Assembly: GCA_938042265.1 (NCBI GenBank)
Contig: CALIRN010000178.1
Location: 1-5,518 of the forward strand
DNA length: 5,518 nucleotides
Reading direction: 5' to 3'
Origin: an uncultured Eubacteriaceae bacterium
GTDB taxonomy: Bacteria > Bacillota > Clostridia > Lachnospirales > CAG-274
Made by a program: the position numbers and the translations under genes. The notes beneath the pieces are model-generated. The model was not told the origin of the DNA. It saw only the letters and a program-made list of their open reading frames with translations, and made no database searches. Below are positions 1 to 5,313 of this stretch, in pieces; the first letter of the stretch is position 1; every line of letters starts with the position of its first letter.

Positions 1-710
1 ATTTCTTCAATTTCATAATCCCTTGCAAGCCGTTCAATATTAGCGCTGTCATAGGTAACTCTAATACCCATAATATTGGTATTATTTTTTGACTCATCAT
101 CATCAACTATTATTACAGGTGTTCTGTTTTCATAGCCTTTTTCACCGTTTAAAATACTCCTTACAACGTTATAGCCCGCATAGCCTGCGCCCACAACAAG
201 TACACGTTTGGAACCTGCCTTTTTGGTCAGTATATGCTCCAAAGCTATGAAAAAGCGCTTTACAATTCTATAGCCCGAACGTGAAAAGGTAAATAATATT
301 ACATTAACAAACCAAGCTACCATCAAAAGGCGCTTTGGCAGGTCATAATCAATATAATTTTCAAGCACCGTACAGTGTATGCCAAAAAGCAGTGCAAATA
401 TTATAGTATCTGCAACAACAATTTTGTAAATATCATCAATTGTGGCGTATTTCCACAAATTTGAGTAAAATTTAAAAATGCCGTAAACAGCGACGCAAAC
501 AGGCGACAGAACAAGTGCGGCATAACCGTACCACTGCCACACCCTGCTTGCTATCTCAACGCCTGCTCCTCCCGGCAGTCCTGGAATACTGCCTCCGTAC
601 CAAAGACAGATTGCAGTTAAAAGGGAAAAGTTAATCAATACTATATCCAGCAGTATAAAAATAACTATTTTCTTTTTCTGCTCCGGAGTATAGCCCTTAA
701 TCCTCTCCAT
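1..710 (-). CDS. FlaA1/CapD-type polysaccharide biosynthesis NDP-sugar epimerase/dehydratase (3' end beyond window)
   Basis: This gene is partial: 236 codons are visible and the frame is still open at the left edge. The N-terminus has four likely membrane segments (about residues 14-36, 61-80, 96-113 and 125-143). The second is followed by FYSNLWKYATIDD (81-93), like the short cytoplasmic motif of membrane-anchored CapD/FlaA1 proteins. After a basic linker comes RVLVVGAGYAG (169-179), a GxGxxG dinucleotide-binding fold. The next part, IMGIRVTYDSANIERLARDYEIEE, fits the end of the first Rossmann domain. The catalytic SDR domain (TGxxGxxG, SYK or SMK) would lie outside the window and cannot be checked. 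The family converts UDP-sugars such as UDP-GlcNAc at the inner membrane for capsule, surface glycan or protein-glycan synthesis. The ATG at 708-710 overlaps the last 14 bases of the upstream ligase-like gene and follows a GGGGGTGG stretch, so translation is probably coupled. Family assignment is fairly secure; the substrate is unknown. Confidence 0.85.
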   Translation of the reverse strand, partial: MERIKGYTPEQKKKIVIFILLDIVLINFSLLTAICLWYGGSIPGLPGGAGVEIASRVWQWYGYAALVLSPVCVAVYGIFKFYSNLWKYATIDDIYKIVVADTIIFALLFGIHCTVLENYIDYDLPKRLLMVAWFVNVILFTFSRSGYRIVKRFFIALEHILTKKAGSKRVLVVGAGYAGYNVVRSILNGEKGYENRTPVIIVDDDESKNNTNIMGIRVTYDSANIERLARDYEIEE

Positions 711-2550
711 TTTCCACCCCCGCAGACCTGATAAAATTAACTCCGTATCCCATACCCAATATTATCCAAAAAACAGGTGCAACGGATACAACACTGTCAG
801 TGGTTGCACCTGCCGCCATATAAGCTGTAACTGCCGAGGCACAGGCAAGCCTTGCTGCATTTACAATTATGCCGTCATTTCTTGTAACAAGCTTAATCAA
901 GGTCTGTATAAGGTATAATGCAACAAGGACAATAATGGCAAGCAGGGATAATACTCCTGTGTTTATTGCACTTTGCAGGTATATGCTGTGAGGCTTATCA
1001 ACAATTATATATGGGTTGCCGAGATAGTTAAGCTTGGCTATAACATCATTCTGCGGAAATTCAAGAGCAAAGCTGTCAGGCCCCTTGCCGATTATTATGT
1101 TTTTAAAGACAAGAGGAATACTCCTTGACCATATATAGCCTCTGCCGGAACCAAGTCTTTCAATCCCTTTAAAGCCTATACTTGGCACAGGATTATTAAT
1201 ATCCACATCAACGCCAAATTTATCAAGGGGTATTATACCGTTTTCGGTCTTTCTCATAAGAAAGTTTGTTTTGGTATCCTCGCTGTCATAACCTATAAAT
1301 ACAAGCTTGTCGCTGTAAACCTGTATTTCGCCCTTCTTCAATCCGTCAATCAGATAGGAATTCACGTGTCCTCCCGATTCACCCTCCATGGAAGCTGTAC
1401 CCTGAATATCTCTAACTGTTCCGTTCTGCTCTACAAAAGGATCACCGTCCGTCGCGGTAATATTGATATTACCTGCCTTTGTAACTATTGTTGCAGTGTC
1501 ACCGTCAAAGGTAAAGTCCTCATAAAAATTAGGGTTTACATCCTCTGATGTTTCCGAAAGTGCCTGAACTATAATATGTGCCTTCTGCACTATGGCAGCA
1601 TTTGTTGAAACAAGCACCGCAGGCAGTACCGAAGCGGCTATAATCAGTATTATTGCCGAGACAAGGTACAGCTTATTTTTGTAAAGCCTTTTTTGGAAAA
1701 AGCAAATAATACCAACAAGTACAGCAAAAGCACAGGCACAGATAAAGCCCATAAGTCCGCCTACGGAATCACTGCCAAAAATACATATAACCGCCAGTAC
1801 AAAAAGAAATGCAAACATATATTTAAACTTATTTTTTATCGGCATTAAAAGAGCAGGCATAAGCATAAAGGACGCCATCATACCCGAATACATGCCAAGA
1901 CAGTTAGGATTATACAATGTACCGTAAGCCGATCCGAACTTCATTGAAAGATTTTCTCCGCCATAGTATTGTCCCAGTACCAGCTTGGAGCCTGCTGTTG
2001 TAGCATAAAAGTCAAAGCCTAAAGTCTGCATGGTTCCTATTATTCCCTCAATAAAAACAGCAAGGGAAATTATGCCCAGCATATGCTTAACTGCATATTC
2101 TGTTGTTGCAAAGCTCATAGCAATAATAAAAAACACACCATAACTTAACAGAACAAAAAAGCCCTCATATCTTTCGCTTATACCCCAAAAGGCAATACTC
2201 TTGTAGCTTGAAAATACAGATGAAATAAGGCATAAGCCTATATAACCGTACATAATATATGAAGGCAGGGCTTTAAGCTTAAGCTTTAAGCGTTTTTCCT
2301 CCAATACTATACCAAGCGCAAGATATGCAGCCATAACCAATGCAAGCACGCAGACTGCAACCGCCTTGTTATATGAAAACATATCATTTATTGAACCGCT
2401 TGCACGTATTATACCGTATTCATACTCACCTACGGGTACAATTCTTATCCTTACTATAAGCGGTATTACCACTACTGCCAGCATAATGAAAAAAGCCATT
2501 ACCTTATCTATAAAAACCGAGTTTTTATTTATATTATCCTTTTTTGCCAT
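697..2550 (-). CDS. O-antigen ligase/polymerase-like (Wzy/WaaL family) integral membrane protein
   Basis: The product is 617 residues with about twelve likely membrane segments: roughly 17-37, 62-82, 98-115, 128-147, 155-175, 219-236, 244-260, 264-285, 294-314, 531-551, 564-582 and 589-606. Family-like signatures are GTLYNPNCLGMY (210-221), RGYIWSRS (470-477), IGKGPDSF (487-494) and KPHSIYLQ (519-526). The last two match the Wzy_C pattern (R..W, GxGpd.F, H..yLq), with His521 and Arg470 as candidate functional residues by analogy to WaaL. Between about 315 and 465 lies a large, probably extracytoplasmic, strand-rich insertion, which makes the protein longer than a typical 400-450 residue ligase. 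These enzymes polymerise or transfer lipid-linked glycans outside the membrane. The ATG at 2548-2550 has AGAGGTG five bases upstream. The next gene, a sugar epimerase/dehydratase, overlaps by 14 bases and supports a surface-glycan operon. Polymerase and ligase (or protein oligosaccharyltransferase) activities cannot be told apart from sequence. Confidence 0.85.
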   Translation of the reverse strand: MAKKDNINKNSVFIDKVMAFFIMLAVVVIPLIVRIRIVPVGEYEYGIIRASGSINDMFSYNKAVAVCVLALVMAAYLALGIVLEEKRLKLKLKALPSYIMYGYIGLCLISSVFSSYKSIAFWGISERYEGFFVLLSYGVFFIIAMSFATTEYAVKHMLGIISLAVFIEGIIGTMQTLGFDFYATTAGSKLVLGQYYGGENLSMKFGSAYGTLYNPNCLGMYSGMMASFMLMPALLMPIKNKFKYMFAFLFVLAVICIFGSDSVGGLMGFICACAFAVLVGIICFFQKRLYKNKLYLVSAIILIIAASVLPAVLVSTNAAIVQKAHIIVQALSETSEDVNPNFYEDFTFDGDTATIVTKAGNINITATDGDPFVEQNGTVRDIQGTASMEGESGGHVNSYLIDGLKKGEIQVYSDKLVFIGYDSEDTKTNFLMRKTENGIIPLDKFGVDVDINNPVPSIGFKGIERLGSGRGYIWSRSIPLVFKNIIIGKGPDSFALEFPQNDVIAKLNYLGNPYIIVDKPHSIYLQSAINTGVLSLLAIIVLVALYLIQTLIKLVTRNDGIIVNAARLACASAVTAYMAAGATTDSVVSVAPVFWIILGMGYGVNFIRSAGVENGED

Positions 2551-2594
2551 ATTTACACCTCTGCCTTTAAAAATTAAGCATTATTCAATATTTT

Positions 2595-2623
2595 AGTATA
2601 TCACAAAACAAAATAATAAACAA
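2595..2623 (-). promoter_or_regulatory. Promoter of the polysaccharide operon (extended -10)
   Basis: On the minus strand TTGTTT (2618-2623) is followed after exactly 17 bases by TATACT (2595-2600). A TGA sits just before the -10, giving an extended -10 (TGnTATACT). Transcription would start near 2588, leaving a leader of about 38 bases before the ATG at 2550. The weak -35 (3 of 6) is compensated by the extended -10. Confidence 0.65.
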
Positions 2624-2661
2624 GCTGTTTTGTACGGTTAAGTATATTGTAATAAAAAGGC

Positions 2662-2690
2662 TTGACTTTTACTATAAAATATATTACTAT
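2662..2690 (+). promoter_or_regulatory. Promoter of the PadR-VOC-YjdF cassette
   Basis: TTGACT (2662-2667, 5 of 6) and TACTAT (2685-2690, 4 of 6) are separated by 17 bases. The start point would be near 2697, almost at the ribosome binding site (2701-2708), so the leader is only about 20 bases and has no room for a riboswitch. The spacer and -10 are overlapped by palindromes annotated separately. Confidence 0.65.
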
Positions 2691-2701
2691 AAATTATAGT
2701 A
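2670..2701. promoter_or_regulatory. Tandem palindromic operators, probably for the PadR regulator
   Basis: A perfect inverted repeat, TACTATAA-A-TTATAGTA, spans 2685-2701 and covers the -10 and the expected transcription start. A second copy at 2670-2686 has the same left arm (TACTATAA) and a right arm matching at 6 of 8 positions, and it fills the -35/-10 spacer. The centres are 15 bp apart. The position directly over the promoter of a PadR gene suggests autorepression. The binding protein is an inference. Confidence 0.6.
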
Positions 2702-2715
2702 AAGGAGGAAAGTCT

Positions 2716-3291
2716 GTGTCTACAATTGATTTGATAATTTTAGGAATAGTTTCCCAACACCCTAAGAGCGCCTATGATATACAAAAGGATGTGGAGGAAC
2801 ATAATATTTCCGAATGGATGCGAATAAGCATACCGTCCGTATATAAAAAGGTTTTAAGACTTCAGGAGGACGGCTATATACAGGGCGAAGAGGTAAAGGG
2901 AGAGCGCTTTGCATCAAAAAATATTTATCATATTACAAAAAAGGGCAAAGCCTATTTAACCTCACTTATGAAGGAATATTCCATGCAGCCGCCTAAAATA
3001 CTCTTAGACTTTAATACCGTAATATGTAATCTTAACAAGGTAAATACCAATGATGCCTTAGAACTTATACAAAACATTATAAACGGAATAAGCAAATCAA
3101 AGGAGTATTACGGCAAAGCCCTGCAGGAACACAAGGATATTCCACTTGTAGGCAAAACTATTATGCAACAGCAGGCTTTGGTATGCGATACATTATTACA
3201 ATGGGCAAATAATTTGCAGAGAATATATGCAGAGGCATACACTGCAAATAATACAAACGAAACGGAGCAAAACAATAATGAACAGCTATGA
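2716..3291 (+). CDS. PadR-family transcriptional regulator
   Basis: This is a 191-residue DNA-binding regulator. Residues 1-85 form a PadR winged helix: IDLIILGIVSQHPKSAYDIQ, then SIPSVYKKVLRLQEDGYI (recognition-helix region), then the wing and NIYHITKKGKAYL. Residues about 96-170 look like the helical C-terminal dimerisation domain (Vir_act_alpha_C), with an IPLVGKTIMQQQALVCDTLLQWANNL segment usual for clostridial members. The tail is Asn-rich. PadR proteins are mostly repressors released by phenolics, planar drugs or other small molecules. The start is taken as the GTG at 2716, because a strong AAAGGAGG (2701-2708) lies seven bases upstream and the conserved domain begins right there; an upstream TTG at 2662 falls inside the -35. 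It is first in a coupled operon with VOC and YjdF genes, which it probably controls together with itself. The ligand is unknown. Confidence 0.9.
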   Translation: MSTIDLIILGIVSQHPKSAYDIQKDVEEHNISEWMRISIPSVYKKVLRLQEDGYIQGEEVKGERFASKNIYHITKKGKAYLTSLMKEYSMQPPKILLDFNTVICNLNKVNTNDALELIQNIINGISKSKEYYGKALQEHKDIPLVGKTIMQQQALVCDTLLQWANNLQRIYAEAYTANNTNETEQNNNEQL

Positions 3292-3634
3292 TAATTTTTT
3301 TCTGCCGGCAGACGATATAAAAACAGCAAAACAATTTTACGGTGACATACTGGGACTGAGTCTGAAATTTGACTTTGCCGATAAAGGTATGACAGCCTAT
3401 AGCGTCGGCAATGAAGAACCTGCAATAATACTGAAAGACATAAGCAAATTTAAAGAAGCAAAGCCTACAATATGGTTTGTTGTAGATAATGTTTATGAAA
3501 CTTATGAAAGGCTAAATCAAAAGGGTGTAAAATTCAACTCATCACCTTTTAAGATATATACCGGAACAGCCGTTGAATTTGATGACCCCTTCGGCAATCG
3601 GCTGGGGATTACGGATTATAACAAACAGCTATGA
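3278..3634 (+). CDS. Small VOC-superfamily (glyoxalase/bleomycin-resistance fold) protein
   Basis: The product is 118 residues, the usual length for a single two-module VOC protein. Module one contains ADDIKTAKQFYGDILGLSLKF (11-31), the classic D..FY...LGL motif. Module two has TIWFVVDNVYETYERLNQKGVKF (64-86) and ends in GTAVEFDDPFGNRLGITDY (96-114), the standard DPxGN ending. Of the usual metal ligands only Glu100 is evident. The first-strand His (sequence FFLPADD) and the His before the second module's 'vdd' strand are absent. Binding or sequestration of a planar or aromatic compound, as in bleomycin-resistance proteins, is therefore more likely than metal catalysis (inference). The ATG at 3278 overlaps the PadR gene by 14 bases and has GGAG ten bases upstream. 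An in-frame ATG at 3227 was not used because it lies deep in the PadR gene and extends beyond the domain. Confidence 0.85.
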   Translation: MNSYDNFFLPADDIKTAKQFYGDILGLSLKFDFADKGMTAYSVGNEEPAIILKDISKFKEAKPTIWFVVDNVYETYERLNQKGVKFNSSPFKIYTGTAVEFDDPFGNRLGITDYNKQL

Positions 3635-4050
3635 TTTTTACGCAAAGCACCCTTACGGTTTTGTTTGAAAACCCCTTTTGGATAGGAATATATGAGCGTG
3701 AATATGACAATAGGTATCAGGTATGCCGAATTGTTTTCGGCTCAGAGCCTAAAGATTACGAAGTATATTTATATGTACTTAAAAATTGGCACAGGTTTAA
3801 ATTCACTTCATCCGTAAAATCAAATACGGTCCATAAAAAATGTATTAATCCTAAAAGAATGCAGCGCCTGATAAATAAGCAAATTCATGATAAAGGCATC
3901 GGCACAAAAGCTCAGCAGACTTTGAAGCAGCAATACGAATTATCAAAGCAAAATTATAAATCAGCCGCCAAAGAACAGCGTAAAGCCCTCAAAAAATATA
4001 AATACGCGCTGAAAAAGCATAAAAAGAATGAAAAGCATAAAGGACATTAA
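3631..4050 (+). CDS. yjdF: YjdF family protein (DUF2992)
   Basis: The product is 139 residues and I recognise the YjdF family throughout. It begins with LTVLFENPFWIGIYERE (8-24), followed by CRIVFGSEPKDYEVYLYVL (32-50), a segment INPKRMQRLINKQI (72-85), then GIGTKAQQTLKQQYEL (89-104) and a very basic C-terminus ending in KKHKKNEKHKGH. The second half is probably a long charged helix and could contact nucleic acid or another polyanion. No biochemical function is established. In Bacillus and other Firmicutes the gene often lies behind the yjdF riboswitch, which binds diverse azaaromatic compounds, so a role in handling toxic azaaromatics is suspected. Here it is the third gene of a PadR-VOC operon. 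Its ATG overlaps the VOC stop as ATGA and has no clear ribosome binding site, so translation should depend on coupling. Confidence 0.88.
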   Translation: MIFTQSTLTVLFENPFWIGIYEREYDNRYQVCRIVFGSEPKDYEVYLYVLKNWHRFKFTSSVKSNTVHKKCINPKRMQRLINKQIHDKGIGTKAQQTLKQQYELSKQNYKSAAKEQRKALKKYKYALKKHKKNEKHKGH

Positions 4051-4064
4051 TACCTTTTAAAGCC

Positions 4065-4105
4065 AAGGGAGCTGTCACACTAAGCAATTAGTGCACAGCT
4101 CCCTT
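4065..4105. terminator. Strong hairpin between convergent yjdF and queF genes, probable bidirectional terminator
   Basis: AAGGGAGCTGT (4065-4075) pairs perfectly with ACAGCTCCCTT (4095-4105). An inner CACTAA/TTAGTG stem follows, closed by a GCAA loop and separated by a 2x1 internal loop. It lies 14 bases after the yjdF stop and 19 bases after the queF stop, the expected place for a shared terminator. Neither strand shows a good U-tract after the stem (CAATTAAAAC on plus, GGCTTTAAAA on minus), so efficiency is uncertain. Confidence 0.55.
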
Positions 4106-4124
4106 CAATTAAAACAAAAGACTA

Positions 4125-4619
4125 CTACCTGTTATCTACCTTTTCGGGATACATATCATGGTGTGCAAGTCTGTCAAAAGCAACCTTTTCCCAAGCAGTG
4201 CCCTTTCTGCCGTAATTGCAGTAGGGGTCAATTGAAATACCGCCTCTAGGAGTAAACTTACCCCAAACCTCAATATATTTTGGGTCCATAAGCCTGATTA
4301 AATCCTTCATAATGGTATTTACACAGTCCTCATGAAAATCTCCATGATTTCTGAAGCTGAAAAGATACAACTTAAGGCTTTTGCTCTCCACCATTTTTAC
4401 ATCCGGAACATAGCTTATATAGATTGTTGCAAAATCAGGCTGCCCTGTAATAGGACAAAGGCTTGTAAATTCAGGACAGTTAAATTTTACAAAATAGTCA
4501 TTATCCTGATGCTTGTTTACAAAGGTTTCCAGCATCTCAGGAGCATAGTCCGACGAATATACTGTTTTATTGCTGCCAAGCTTGGTAATTCCCTTTGTTT
4601 CCTCACTGCTTCTGCTCAT
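4125..4619 (-). CDS. queF: NADPH-dependent 7-cyano-7-deazaguanine reductase QueF
   Basis: QueF reduces the nitrile of preQ0 to the aminomethyl group of preQ1, the last free-base step toward queuosine in tRNA; it is cytoplasmic. The 164-residue product is of the short unimodular type. TSLCPITGQPDF places the catalytic nucleophile at Cys55 and the general acid at Asp62, the same numbers as in the Bacillus enzyme. The QueF motif ESKSLKLY (78-85) and the substrate-contact sequence FRNHGDFHE ending at Glu97 are intact. The C-terminus carries TPRGGISIDPY. The ATG at 4617-4619 is preferred: GGAGGT lies just upstream inside the last codons of queT. An earlier in-frame ATG at 4655 would add twelve unrelated residues lying wholly inside queT. 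The gene starts one base past the queT stop, so it is coupled to the transporter and shares its riboswitch. Confidence 0.97.
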   Translation of the reverse strand: MSRSSEETKGITKLGSNKTVYSSDYAPEMLETFVNKHQDNDYFVKFNCPEFTSLCPITGQPDFATIYISYVPDVKMVESKSLKLYLFSFRNHGDFHEDCVNTIMKDLIRLMDPKYIEVWGKFTPRGGISIDPYCNYGRKGTAWEKVAFDRLAHHDMYPEKVDNR

Positions 4620-4620
4620 A

Positions 4621-5112
4621 TTAACCTCCGATAACAATATCCTTTCTTGCTTCAAGCACTTTTATAATTGCTGCGCCGAGTAATGCAGGCGCAAGCTGTC
4701 CCAGGCATAAATTTACCGCAAGTACACCATATGGCACACCCGTAAAAAATGTAAGCCATATAGGGACAATAAACCCTGGACCCGCAACAATAGGCACAAC
4801 AACAAGCCAAAACGGTAATTTAAGCCTTTTTATCATATATACGCAAAATGAGGTGAGTATACCCACTCCGCAGCCTCCAAGCATATCGGGCAAGCCCATG
4901 CCGCCTAAAATATTTGACACTAAATTCGCAAGACCAAGAGGCAAAACAAGAAACGGGAAAATATAGCTTAATGAGTAAAGAGCTGTTGCAATTCTTACCT
5001 GTACGGCACCAAAAGCAAAGCTTTGGGTACAACACATAATAACCACATAAAGCGCCATAACCATAGCGGATATGGTAAGCTTTCTTGAGGTGTTAATTTT
5101 AAAATCACTCAT
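4621..5112 (-). CDS. queT: QueT-family ECF transporter S component for a queuosine precursor
   Basis: The product is a 163-residue, five- to six-segment membrane protein of the QueT family. Diagnostic stretches are FGAVQVRIATALYSL (34-48) and LPLGLANLVSNILGGMGLPDMLGG (57-80). Membrane segments are near 12-30, 45-65, 80-95, 100-122 and 128-150. The first segment carries AMVMA (16-20), the AxxxA pattern by which S components dock on EcfT. Energising subunits EcfA, EcfA' and EcfT are not here, so it presumably uses a shared group II ECF module encoded elsewhere. Pairing with queF and a preQ1 riboswitch suggests that the substrate is preQ0 or preQ1, although queuine or queuosine import is known for relatives. 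The ATG at 5110-5112 follows a near-perfect AAGGAGGTGA (5119-5128) with six bases of spacing. Confidence 0.93.
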   Translation of the reverse strand: MSDFKINTSRKLTISAMVMALYVVIMCCTQSFAFGAVQVRIATALYSLSYIFPFLVLPLGLANLVSNILGGMGLPDMLGGCGVGILTSFCVYMIKRLKLPFWLVVVPIVAGPGFIVPIWLTFFTGVPYGVLAVNLCLGQLAPALLGAAIIKVLEARKDIVIGG

Positions 5113-5143
5113 CAGCCGTCACCTCCTTATTTAATTTTAACAT

Positions 5144-5167
5144 AAAAAATACGCCTGCTAAGGCGTA
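5144..5167 (-). terminator. Intrinsic terminator in the queT leader (riboswitch expression platform)
   Basis: On the minus strand TACGCCT-TAGC-AGGCGTA forms a 7-bp stem with a 4-base loop, followed immediately by TTTTTT (complement of 5144-5149). It lies between the preQ1 aptamer and the queT ribosome binding site, so it would stop transcription before the operon. CTAGGG at the aptamer's 3' end (complement of 5188-5193) can pair with CCTTAG in the terminator's 5' arm and loop (complement of 5158-5163) with one G-U wobble, giving a plausible antiterminator. Confidence 0.85.
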
Positions 5168-5187
5168 AGTGCATAAAAATGCTTTTT

Positions 5188-5227
5188 CCCTAGTTTTGTT
5201 TAATGACAGGATGGTCACGAACTGTCA
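5188..5227 (-). promoter_or_regulatory. preQ1-I (class I) riboswitch aptamer
   Basis: On the minus strand TGACAG (5222-5227) pairs with CTGTCA (5204-5209) around a 12-base loop, TTCGTGACCATC, the same loop length as in the Bacillus queC aptamer. The A-rich tail ATTAAACAAAACTAGG follows, as in class I pseudoknots. The loop starts with U and its last base before the 3' stem is C (position 5210), the base that pairs with preQ1. An A precedes the tail C, which could pair with the loop's sixth base, G. Only part of the P2 pseudoknot pairing is clearly Watson-Crick. Position ahead of queT-queF, with a terminator downstream, fits preQ1 feedback that turns the operon off. Confidence 0.85.
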
Positions 5228-5239
5228 AAAATATTAATT

Positions 5240-5270
5240 TTACAAGCTGCAGTGTACCTGCTTATTGCAA
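5240..5270 (-). other. Leader hairpin upstream of the preQ1 aptamer
   Basis: Close to the predicted 5' end of the que transcript, TTGCAA (5265-5270) pairs with TTGTAA (5240-5245) with one wobble. A 3x3 internal loop leads to GCAG/CTGC closed by GTACA. It may protect the 5' end or help folding of the aptamer. It does not resemble a known riboswitch to me. Confidence 0.35.
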
Positions 5271-5284
5271 ATTTTTGCATTAAT

Positions 5285-5313
5285 ATTATAACACCCTATG
5301 ATTTATTTGTAAA
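5285..5313 (-). promoter_or_regulatory. Promoter of the queT-queF operon
   Basis: On the minus strand TTTACA (5308-5313, 5 of 6) and a perfect TATAAT (5285-5290) are 17 bases apart. Transcription should start near 5278, giving a leader of about 165 bases that contains the leader hairpin, the preQ1-I aptamer and the terminator in that order. Confidence 0.85.

Noticed and set aside
1366..1548. Short plus-strand open frame inside the ligase-like gene
   Set aside because: It is antisense to a conserved membrane protein gene, with no domain or credible ribosome binding site. The frame at 2366-2596 was rejected for the same reasons.
2662..2715. Upstream in-frame TTG start that would add 18 residues to the PadR protein
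   Set aside because: It has no ribosome binding site, lies within the -35 element, and the added residues are not part of the PadR domain. The GTG at 2716 has a near-perfect site.
2640..2715. yjdF-type riboswitch ahead of the PadR-VOC-YjdF cassette
   Set aside because: The predicted leader is only about 20 bases and the upstream sequence is promoter and palindromes, so an aptamer cannot fit.
3108..3425. Open frame on the minus strand opposite the PadR and VOC genes
   Set aside because: It has a Cys/Ser/Leu-rich composition typical of an antisense frame, overlaps two well-supported genes, and has no recognisable domain.
4332..4634. Plus-strand open frame antisense to queF
   Set aside because: queF has its catalytic residues and motifs intact on the other strand; this frame shows no family features.
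4820..5035. Second minus-strand frame within queT
   Set aside because: It is a shifted reading of queT, which matches its family over its whole length.
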